Positions 55,588 through 62,649 of a stretch of DNA of 64,000 nucleotides are shown piece after piece. How positions within the stretch are numbered: the stretch's first letter is position 1; every line of letters starts with the position of its first letter. The translations under genes and the position numbers were made by a program. The notes beneath the pieces are model-generated. The model was not told the DNA's origin. It worked only from the letters and a program-made list of their open reading frames with translations, and ran no database searches. The DNA comes from Taishania pollutisoli (GTDB lineage Bacteria; Bacteroidota; Bacteroidia; Flavobacteriales_D; Crocinitomicaceae): contig NZ_JACVEL010000003.1 in the NCBI RefSeq assembly GCF_014518315.1, forward strand, positions 248,001 through 312,000, in the 5' to 3' direction.

Positions 55588-57468
55588 GTGAAACAGGAAA
55601 TTAATAATATAAAAACAGTGGGTTTTGACAAAACGTCCCCACTATTTAACACCACGGTTTCTGAAGAGCTCGTTCTTAATGGTTCTCTTCTACCGTCCCC
55701 ACTATTTAACACCTCTGAAAGTTCTTCTTCCCCGTTCAAGGTGCTTTTACCTAAAAAATTGGTAGACAAAGTTACTGAGTTGTTGGGAGGAAAAAGAGTT
55801 AAGAAGGAGAATAAACAAAAGGTACTTTACCTCGCTTACCTTATTCTTGACTATCAAGAACGGAATGGTTACTCTCCAGAGGAATTCGCCAAACCCCTTT
55901 CGGTACTGAAATATCTTAAAGTTGGGCCACCACATGGTTCTTTCGGAGAACGGTTTTACAAGTACGTTTTTTTAGCGTTGGCATCAGATTTACCAGGCTC
56001 AAAAATGGCATTAAAAAATAAAGGCAAAAGCAAGATAGATTTTGAAAATGCTATATTTCAATCGGATGGGAAACCTGACAAGAATATGGGGAAAGCCATG
56101 CTGTATAGGATTAATCCAACCTTGTTAAAAGGCGATTATCAAACTGTTGTTTTTGAAAGTATAACTAGCATAGAATCAGTCAATCACCTTTTTATGCCTC
56201 AAATCAAACATTATTTAATGACAGCCAAAAACCTTTGGATTGACCAAAAGGCACTTAAGGCAAATTTAGATTTAGAGATGGATGTGTTTTTTGTGAATAT
56301 CCAAGATGGTGTTTTCAAAGTTTACACCAGTTTTGATGACGTTTTCAAAGCCATTGAACTAAAACGAAAGAACATAATCTTCGATAAAGTAATTTTGAAT
56401 GGTAAACTTATTAAGCGAGCTGAACGAATCACTTTGGAGTATGCCTTAGCCGTTTTGAATTCTGCCAGAAAATCAAATGTTGACCTAAACATTATTCTGG
56501 ATGAAAGCACAATCTATATTGAAGAATTGGAAGCTTTTAAGAAGCAAAAAAAGACAAGGTTACTAGCCGATTTGAATCGTAAGTTAAATAAAATCAGTAA
56601 TGGCCATTTTGACTACAACATTTCTTTAACGAATGGAAGGTTGACTACAAACCTGACAAACCTGAATAACATTGCCATCAAATATCTCAGATACGGTGGT
56701 GCTGAAGGTTTGTTTTTAGGTGCATATGACTTAAAGTCAAGTCAACCTACAATCCTTGCTAACCTAATTGCAAATGATTTCTTCTTTGAATCACTGAAGA
56801 CTTCAACGCATCCTTCTTTACATAAGTATCTTGAGGTTTTTTCTAAAATTAGAAATGACATTCAATTGAACAAAAAAGAATTTCTTGAGGTGGTTAACAA
56901 AAAAGATATTTATCGAGAATTGGCTTCCACCTTATCTAAAGAAGAAATCCAAAATATAAATCCATCGTTATCCGAGGACGACCTCAGGACAGCAGCAAAA
57001 ACAGAAATGATGCGTTATCTTTTTGCTGGTCCAAATTTTAAGTCTGAATTTTTCAGTTTGAACAAAGTAGTAGCAGGACTTGAGGAAAGCATCAAGACTA
57101 TAAAAGAAGAATTCAATGAGATGTTCGGAACAGAGAGCAATCATTTCAACTTGTTCTTACAACTTGTTGAGAGTTTCATTTTTATTGATAATATACTAGG
57201 ACGATTGGCAATTAATGGAACACCAGCTTTCACAAAACATGACTCGGTTTTATTTCCAAGAGATATTGAAGGCTTAAACATTGAAGGAGTTAAAAAGGTC
57301 ATTCTAGAATCGTTTGTTGAAATAGGTTTTGGAGGGGAATTAAAATATACAAGGCACTTTTACATTGATTCAAGTGACCCCAGATTCGTTGGGTTCAACC
57401 CCTTCATTCAATGTCCTTCTTTAAGGAATGAATCTGGCGAAAAAAGCTTGTACGGGCAGTTCAATTAA
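55588..57468 (+). CDS. divergent protein with family-A-polymerase-like palm motifs
   Basis: The protein has 626 residues from GTG 55588; the first internal ATG lies about 136 codons in, so a non-ATG start is likely. Three blocks resemble family A DNA polymerases in the right order: motif A GAYDLKSSQPT (Asp381), motif B RTAAKTEMMRYLFAG (Arg467, Lys471) and motif C FTKHDSVLFP (His551-Asp552). GRLTTNLTNLNN precedes motif A, as GRLSS-type loops do. No 3'-5' exonuclease is visible. It may replicate the element. Residues 15-45 are encoded by an exact 20-bp repeat. Homology is inferred from motifs only. Confidence 0.55.
   Translation: MKQEINNIKTVGFDKTSPLFNTTVSEELVLNGSLLPSPLFNTSESSSSPFKVLLPKKLVDKVTELLGGKRVKKENKQKVLYLAYLILDYQERNGYSPEEFAKPLSVLKYLKVGPPHGSFGERFYKYVFLALASDLPGSKMALKNKGKSKIDFENAIFQSDGKPDKNMGKAMLYRINPTLLKGDYQTVVFESITSIESVNHLFMPQIKHYLMTAKNLWIDQKALKANLDLEMDVFFVNIQDGVFKVYTSFDDVFKAIELKRKNIIFDKVILNGKLIKRAERITLEYALAVLNSARKSNVDLNIILDESTIYIEELEAFKKQKKTRLLADLNRKLNKISNGHFDYNISLTNGRLTTNLTNLNNIAIKYLRYGGAEGLFLGAYDLKSSQPTILANLIANDFFFESLKTSTHPSLHKYLEVFSKIRNDIQLNKKEFLEVVNKKDIYRELASTLSKEEIQNINPSLSEDDLRTAAKTEMMRYLFAGPNFKSEFFSLNKVVAGLEESIKTIKEEFNEMFGTESNHFNLFLQLVESFIFIDNILGRLAINGTPAFTKHDSVLFPRDIEGLNIEGVKKVILESFVEIGFGGELKYTRHFYIDSSDPRFVGFNPFIQCPSLRNESGEKSLYGQFN
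55634..55713 (+). repeat. exact 20-bp direct repeat, period 60
   Basis: CGTCCCCACTATTTAACACC occurs at 55634-55653 and 55694-55713. Both copies are in the same frame and encode SPLFNT. They may be a binding site (iteron-like) or a protein repeat. Confidence 0.75.
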
Positions 57469-58067
57469 ACCACCACAAACATCTCCAGGTCTAAATTAGA
57501 ATTTAATACAAGCACGTACGCCACCCGACCTTCCTCACGGAGTTCCAAGATAATGGGGTCTTTGATTCCTATGTTATCAAACTCATTTCGCATACATTCG
57601 TCCTGGATGTACTCATAATCGAACTTGTCACTCGTAATTTGAAAGCCTACACGCTTTATGTGTCGCTTTTTAATACGATACATCTGATTGACAACATAAA
57701 ATTTCACGGGGTCAATTTCCTCGGAATAAAAGGTGCTAGCAAACATGGGGAGAACCTCTTGAAATTTGATGATTTGCTCTGCAGTTTCGAAACGAATGCG
57801 ACCTTTATTCAATAAATACTCTGGATAGAAGAACTCCTTTAATTCTTTTTTATTTAATATATGTTCTCCGAGCTCCTGCAACAATAAATCTGCAGCAAAT
57901 GGATTTGCGAGAAAGGAGTGCTTAATTGTTGCGTACAAATTTGGAAAAGCCTTTTCCAATAAGGCAATAGGTAAGGTAGAAAGCAAGATATTTTCCTTTT
58001 CACCTTTCATCAAATAAAGATGAAAGGCATGATTTGAACCGCTGAAGAAAACTGCAGAGACGAGCAT
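57465..58067 (-). CDS. island protein, unknown (last gene of three-gene operon)
   Basis: This 200-residue protein starts VSAVFFSGSNHAFHLYLMKG and is mixed alpha/beta with a basic central part (MYRIKKRHIKRVGFQ) and a hydrophobic end (YVLVLNSNLDLEMFVVV). It has no recognised motif. It follows the 58069 gene by one base and converges on the polymerase-like gene with a 4-base overlap. Confidence 0.55.
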   Translation of the reverse strand: MLVSAVFFSGSNHAFHLYLMKGEKENILLSTLPIALLEKAFPNLYATIKHSFLANPFAADLLLQELGEHILNKKELKEFFYPEYLLNKGRIRFETAEQIIKFQEVLPMFASTFYSEEIDPVKFYVVNQMYRIKKRHIKRVGFQITSDKFDYEYIQDECMRNEFDNIGIKDPIILELREEGRVAYVLVLNSNLDLEMFVVV

Positions 58068-58068
58068 G

Positions 58069-58353
58069 TTAATTCAAGTAAAAGTTGCACTTAACTGGAC
58101 CTATCGTTACTTTCTCGACTACCTCCTCATGGTCATCTGCCGTAATTAGAAAATTACTTTGAATAACCTTTGCTTCCGCAGATTCAATTTCGTCCTGCAT
58201 ACTTACTACCAGAAACTTGAGCTGAATTAACTTGTCTGTGTCCTGAGTATACGGACATTGAATGATGGAAGACATTCTCTTTTGAAATTTGAAATAAATG
58301 TTCAACGCATCATGAAGAGCTCTATAAAAATCAAAGTTGAAATACCTTTTCAT
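58069..58353 (-). CDS. small island protein, unknown
   Basis: This 94-residue protein has an aromatic-rich N-terminal helix (RYFNFDFYRALHDALNIYFK) and an acidic C-terminal part. It lies in an operon with genes on both sides (gaps of 7 and 1 bases). No function is assigned. Confidence 0.55.
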   Translation of the reverse strand: MKRYFNFDFYRALHDALNIYFKFQKRMSSIIQCPYTQDTDKLIQLKFLVVSMQDEIESAEAKVIQSNFLITADDHEEVVEKVTIGPVKCNFYLN

Positions 58354-58360
58354 AGTTCCA

Positions 58361-58888
58361 TTATTTATTTTTCCCTATAAATTCCTCATAAATAGTTGTG
58401 ACGTCTCGGTTTAAATGACTCGCATTGAAACCTCTTTTCACTTTTCCAATGACTTCATCGTTCTCGTTGTCATTCATCACATCCAGCAAGGCAGTTTTCT
58501 TATAAATCTCATATCCTTCCTTTGCGCCTTTGTGTAATATCTGGCCACTTCTGAAGGCAATAAGTCGTTTTAATTTGTCATCGGTTCTATCTCCAATTTG
58601 GTGAGTTGAGGCACCAAACAATGTGAAGAAACTTATGAAACAAGGACCGCCTAGAAACAGCCAAAACATGTTATACCCACAACTTCCTACCCCTCCTAAT
58701 GAGCGATTAAACAGATGGATGGATTGGTCACCAATTGACATTTGAATAGCAAGGAAAAACAACACAAACACAAAAATCGAATAGCACCATGGCAGCAGAA
58801 AAAACCACCAAAACAGTGCTCTTAATACCCATCCAACAATTGAAAAAATTACCCTTTTCATTTTTCCCTTTTTAATAGTATTTGTCAT
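58361..58888 (-). CDS. two-span membrane protein, unknown
   Basis: The protein has 175 residues. Two hydrophobic stretches (about residues 12-48 and 70-92) with WVLRALFWWFFLLPWCYSIF and FWLFLGGPCFISFFTLFGA are followed by a cytoplasmic charged tail of about 80 residues. It heads the three-gene minus-strand operon 58888-57465. It is not recognised; conjugation or phage-membrane roles are possible but unsupported. Confidence 0.6.
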   Translation of the reverse strand: MTNTIKKGKMKRVIFSIVGWVLRALFWWFFLLPWCYSIFVFVLFFLAIQMSIGDQSIHLFNRSLGGVGSCGYNMFWLFLGGPCFISFFTLFGASTHQIGDRTDDKLKRLIAFRSGQILHKGAKEGYEIYKKTALLDVMNDNENDEVIGKVKRGFNASHLNRDVTTIYEEFIGKNK

Positions 58889-59408
58889 CTTTACTGAATG
58901 ACTGAAATTCAGCTATACCATATATAAAAACTAACAACTGGATTTTCAAAAATCACAAAACCCGCCTATTTTTCGCAAAATTCAATGGTTTTTAATATGC
59001 CAGGGGTGTTTTCAACCAATGCATGATGCACAGAACAGCACCAAAAAGCGGCCAAAAACGCCAATTACTCCACTTAAGATATTGATATACAGTTTGTAAC
59101 AATGAATAAAACCGATGTTTTGATATTTTTTTTGGTGGAAAAAATTTTCAGAAATGAGCTTTTTAGCTTGCCAAAGAAAAAGGGGTACCCCATCTTTTTT
59201 ACCCCTTATTGGTTTGACTAAAACAGATTGAGGAATTGAAAATTTTTCGAGGCACCTTGGACACTATTAAGGGGGCTAATTAATTTGGGGGCTTGATTTC
59301 TGAGCGAGCTAAAATAAGGAGGCTAAATTGGGGGATTGAATTCATTTTTTTCATATCATTGCATATCACAATCACATGTCGCTTGCGATTAACTTTTAAA
59401 TGATTGTG
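58889..59408. other. intergenic region with G-rich repeats and hairpins
   Basis: These 520 bases hold no gene. They contain a hairpin AAGGGGTA/TACCCCTT (59180-59207) with a T run on the minus strand, four G-rich repeat units at 59271-59340, and the stem-loop leader of the nuclease-like gene (59365-59410). Confidence 0.6.
59271..59340 (+). repeat. four degenerate GGGGGCTwAwT units
   Basis: Units begin at 59271 (GGGGGCTAAT), 59287 (GGGGGCTTGAT), 59318 (GGAGGCTAAAT) and 59330 (GGGGATTGAAT). They lie between two divergent gene groups and could be operator sites. Confidence 0.5.
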
Positions 59409-59410
59409 AT
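59365..59410 (+). promoter_or_regulatory. structured leader of the nuclease-like gene (copy 1)
   Basis: A 10-bp perfect stem ATCACAATCA (59365-59374) / TGATTGTGAT (59401-59410) encloses a 26-base loop that starts CAT, holds a small inner stem (TCG-CTTG-CGA, 59379-59388) and ends GATTAACTTTTAAA. The 3' arm supplies the first two bases of the ATG at 59409. See the copy at 61432. Confidence 0.75.
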
Positions 59411-61415
59411 GACAAACAAAGCGGAACTTAAAAAGTCCATTTCTTCAGCCATTAAAGTGGGCAATTTAGCTATTGCATTTGAGCAACTGCTCACACTTCC
59501 TCATCATGAGGTAGCTACTCTTTTATCTAAAAATAATTGGTTAAAAGAAAAACCAACAAGCAATTTTTTCTGGGGTGAATTCTGCTTGAATAATTTCGAA
59601 ATGGTTTTTAGTTCTGTTGCTCAAGAGACGATTCTGAATTGGTACTTGGGCAATCCAGAATCCTCAAACAGGAACCTCAATTCTATGCTTTCAACAAAGT
59701 ACCCCGCAACATTCATCAAAGCAATCAAGCGCAACCGTTCATTTATAAATAATGATTTATTTACCGAACTGTTAGATTTGCCATGGGGAGCAGAACATTC
59801 TGCTGACATCCTAGCATGGGGAGAGCTTCACAAAGCATTTAACGCCTATCAAACCGAAATGACTGACTCCTGGTTGAAAATTGAAGACAAATCCATCGAG
59901 GTTATTCTAAGCGGAATTATTTACTGGATAGATGTCCGATTCTACGAGGACAATTCTCCATTGAACCAAGAAAAATTAAGATGGGTATACAACTTTGCTG
60001 TCAACTATCTTTTTTCAAAAAAGGAAATAGTCGACCCAAAAACTGAAGAGCAATTTGATGAGATTTTCTTCAAGACCATCCACTCATCCATGGTAAATGG
60101 AATTGACCGATTTCTAATGGTGATTTCAGATTGGATTGAATTTGAAACTACAATCCTGAGTAGTTATTGCTTCGATGACAATTTCCAGGCAACATTAAAG
60201 GATGGCATGCTTTATTTCGACTTCAAATCGAATGAGAAATATGAAGAATGGAGAAAAGGCACTGAACGATATTTGGTGAATGCAAAGCGTTATTTCGTTG
60301 ATGCTCTTCAGATTTATAAATACCAAGATGAGAAAGGAGAACTCAATATTCCAAAAGGAAATTCTGAAATAGATGAAGCTATCAATCACCATATTTACAT
60401 AAAAAACTGGCAATCAACTCTATTTCTGGAAGACTTAATGATACGTAATTTAAAGTTTCATGGAAGAGCGACCCATTTTTCAAAGTTCTTAGGAGGACTG
60501 ATACCATATGCTGTAAATAGAAAGAAACGATATGAGGAACCTATGAGAAGTTTCATTTCTCAAGGCATTTCATGGAATGAGAGTTTACTTCAGACAATGA
60601 AAGAAGCTGAAAACGATAATGTTTCAAACATGCCATTCCCCTATGTTTACGAATCAGTTGAACAATTGATTATGTTGTATAAGTATGCCTTTCCCGAATT
60701 AACAGAGCTTGAAATTCAGGATTTGATAAATCACTTTTCTTATTCGATTCATTCAGGTAATATTATTAACCCTTTTCAGCTTAAGTATTCAGTTCAAGAA
60801 ACACCTTTTCTCCGACTTGGAAATTACGTGATTTCACCGACCTCACTTTTTGCGACAAACGACTGGTTTTACAGTCTTGGTCAAATGGCGCTGTCCAAAT
60901 ATGCAAATAGGACACATGAAAATGAACGTCAAGAAACGGCTTCATTAATGGAAATAGAACTTGGTAAAATGTTCAAAGAACACGAATGGAAATCAATGGT
61001 AATTTCTGAGCAAGAGGCAAGTAAGATTGATGGTGATATTGACATCTTTGTAAATGACGGTAATTCTCAGTTGCTTATTCAATTAAAGCGAACGAAATTT
61101 AAGTTGGACCTAGCATCTGATTACAAAGACTCCCTTGAAACAGACCTCAAAGCTTCTGGACAATTGAATGAGGCAGTCAGAATGTTAGAAGCGAATCCAT
61201 TGCAAGGAATGGAGATTCTGAATAATCATGAGCGATGGATTATTACAACTTCATTTGAAGGAGTGCTTTCAAGAGTTGATGGTTGTCTCAAGGTAAACTA
61301 CTTTGATTTGCTATGGGCTCTTAGATACAAGAAGTTTGATTCGCTTGACGAATTGAAGGAATACATAGAAGCAGATAAACCTTTTAAAGATTGTAGGTAC
61401 TACCTGGAATTATAG
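59409..61415 (+). CDS. defence-module protein with C-terminal PD-(D/E)XK-like nuclease
   Basis: The protein has 668 residues. Residues 1-500 are mostly helical and match no family I know. The C-terminal domain (about 505-640) has a helix with EIELGKMFKEHEWKS, then GDIDIFVNDGNSQLLIQLKR with Asp543/Asp545, Gln558 and Lys560, which fits the D-x(13)-QxK form of PD-(D/E)XK nucleases (Mrr-like variants use Gln). A strand RWIITTSFEGVLSRVDGCLKV follows. The ATG at 59409 is preferred over 59400 because the leader stem ends there exactly as before the viperin gene. Probably a DNA-cutting or nucleic-acid-sensing partner of the viperin. Confidence 0.65.
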   Translation: MTNKAELKKSISSAIKVGNLAIAFEQLLTLPHHEVATLLSKNNWLKEKPTSNFFWGEFCLNNFEMVFSSVAQETILNWYLGNPESSNRNLNSMLSTKYPATFIKAIKRNRSFINNDLFTELLDLPWGAEHSADILAWGELHKAFNAYQTEMTDSWLKIEDKSIEVILSGIIYWIDVRFYEDNSPLNQEKLRWVYNFAVNYLFSKKEIVDPKTEEQFDEIFFKTIHSSMVNGIDRFLMVISDWIEFETTILSSYCFDDNFQATLKDGMLYFDFKSNEKYEEWRKGTERYLVNAKRYFVDALQIYKYQDEKGELNIPKGNSEIDEAINHHIYIKNWQSTLFLEDLMIRNLKFHGRATHFSKFLGGLIPYAVNRKKRYEEPMRSFISQGISWNESLLQTMKEAENDNVSNMPFPYVYESVEQLIMLYKYAFPELTELEIQDLINHFSYSIHSGNIINPFQLKYSVQETPFLRLGNYVISPTSLFATNDWFYSLGQMALSKYANRTHENERQETASLMEIELGKMFKEHEWKSMVISEQEASKIDGDIDIFVNDGNSQLLIQLKRTKFKLDLASDYKDSLETDLKASGQLNEAVRMLEANPLQGMEILNNHERWIITTSFEGVLSRVDGCLKVNYFDLLWALRYKKFDSLDELKEYIEADKPFKDCRYYLEL

Positions 61416-61431
61416 TACTAGCTGACGAATC

Positions 61432-61475
61432 TTCGACTTGACATCCCCAGGGATTAACTTTTAAATCAAGTCGAA
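61432..61475 (+). promoter_or_regulatory. structured leader of the viperin gene (copy 2)
   Basis: A 10-bp perfect stem TTCGACTTGA (61432-61441) / TCAAGTCGAA (61466-61475) encloses a 24-base loop that starts CAT, holds an inner stem (TCC-CCAG-GGA, 61444-61453) and ends GATTAACTTTTAAA. The ATG follows at once. Both stems differ in sequence from copy 1 but keep pairing. Confidence 0.8.
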
Positions 61476-62351
61476 ATGAAAAAGCAAGTTTTAATTCCGT
61501 CAGTTAACTTTCATTTGTGGGAGCCATGCAACATGCGTTGCAAGTTCTGCTTCGCCACTTTTCAGGATGTCAAAAAAGCCATCCTCCCAAAGGGCCATTT
61601 ACCCAAGGAACAGGCAATCCAGGTGGTAAAAGAACTAGCGCAGTTTGGATTCGAAAAAATCACTTTTGCAGGTGGCGAACCGACCTTATGCCCTTGGTTG
61701 GATGAATTGATTCGAACCGCCAAATTACTTGGGATGACCACAATGATTGTCACCAACGGTAGTCGTATCACTGCTGAGTTTCTTGAACGAAATAAGAACT
61801 TCCTGGATTGGATAGCGTTGAGCATCGACAGCTCGAAGCCATTCACCAACATCCAATTGGGCAGAGCAATTTCAGGAAAGAAAGATATTGGTCTCGATGA
61901 CTATATGTCAATGATAAAACAAATCAAAGAGTATGGATACGGACTGAAAATCAACACAGTGGTGAATAGGTATAATCTGGATGAGGATTATACGGAATTG
62001 ATACAATTCGCACAACCTAAAAGATGGAAGGTCCTTCAGGTCATGTCAGTTCAAGGACAGAATGATACAAAAGTTGATGAACTAACAATTAGTTTGGCTG
62101 ACTTTGAATCATTCGTGAATAGACACCAGGCTCTTCAACAGATTACTACGATTGTTCCTGAAAGCTGCGAATTGATTCGGGGCTCCTATGCCATGGTGGA
62201 CCCAGCAGGACGTTTTTTTGATAGTACAAGAGGGGGGCATCAATATAGCGAAGCCATACTTAAGGTTGGTATTGAAAAGGCATTTCATCAGGCGTTAATT
62301 GATGATGTAAAGTTCCAAAACCGAAACGGACTCTATGATTGGAGATTTTAA
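61476..62351 (+). CDS. prokaryotic viperin (radical SAM ddh-nucleotide synthase)
   Basis: The protein has 291 residues. It opens with VNFHLWEPCNMRCKFCFATF, whose CxxxCxxC binds the 4Fe-4S cluster (Cys18, Cys22, Cys25), and continues with the SAM-binding ITFAGGEPTLCPWLDELI and VTNGSRI. The viperin-specific C-terminal part is present: QVMSVQGQND, the PESCELIRGSYAMVDPAGRF block and a C-terminal stretch matching the DSTRGGHQYSEAILKVGIEKA form. Viperins convert CTP, GTP or UTP to 3'-deoxy-3',4'-didehydro nucleotides that stop phage RNA synthesis. No nucleotide kinase lies next to it. It starts directly behind a stem-loop shared with the upstream gene. Confidence 0.88.
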   Translation: MKKQVLIPSVNFHLWEPCNMRCKFCFATFQDVKKAILPKGHLPKEQAIQVVKELAQFGFEKITFAGGEPTLCPWLDELIRTAKLLGMTTMIVTNGSRITAEFLERNKNFLDWIALSIDSSKPFTNIQLGRAISGKKDIGLDDYMSMIKQIKEYGYGLKINTVVNRYNLDEDYTELIQFAQPKRWKVLQVMSVQGQNDTKVDELTISLADFESFVNRHQALQQITTIVPESCELIRGSYAMVDPAGRFFDSTRGGHQYSEAILKVGIEKAFHQALIDDVKFQNRNGLYDWRF

Positions 62352-62427
62352 CATTAATACCAATCGAATTCACATCCTTATCAAAATATAATTATTATCT
62401 TAAACGCCTAATTCTAATTTTAGAAGA

Positions 62428-62649
62428 ATGTCTAAGCGTGTATTAATTGGTGAAGTACTGCGTCAACAAGGCCGCACAAACAAATGGTTTGCTGAGCAAA
62501 TGGGCAAATCAGTGAACACGATTTCACTGTGGGTGACTCAAAAAGTTTCTCCCAGTCTTGATGACATCTTCAAAGCTTCTAAAATTTTAGGGGTGCCTGT
62601 TTCGCAACTGATTAACGACCAACCTGACCAAAATGAGAATAATAAATAA
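62428..62649 (+). CDS. small XRE-family regulator
   Basis: This 73-residue protein is a single helix-turn-helix of the Cro/C1 type: LIGEVLRQQGRTNKWFAEQM, GKSVNTISLWVTQKVSP and LDDIFKASKILGVPVSQLI. It resembles controller proteins of restriction and defence cassettes. Its end overlaps the helicase gene by 17 bases, so they are coupled. It may repress the module. Confidence 0.85.
   Translation: MSKRVLIGEVLRQQGRTNKWFAEQMGKSVNTISLWVTQKVSPSLDDIFKASKILGVPVSQLINDQPDQNENNK

Noticed and set aside
55634-55713. CRISPR-like repeats
   Set aside because: There are only two copies, both within a coding frame and in the same reading phase. No cas genes are near.
59271-59340. G-quadruplex from four G-rich tracts
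   Set aside because: The spacers are too uneven (about 11 to 27 bases) and one tract is interrupted (GGAGG).
61476-62351. MoaA-, anSME- or PqqE-type radical SAM enzyme
   Set aside because: There are no C-terminal auxiliary-cluster cysteines (SPASM), and the C-terminal blocks match viperins.
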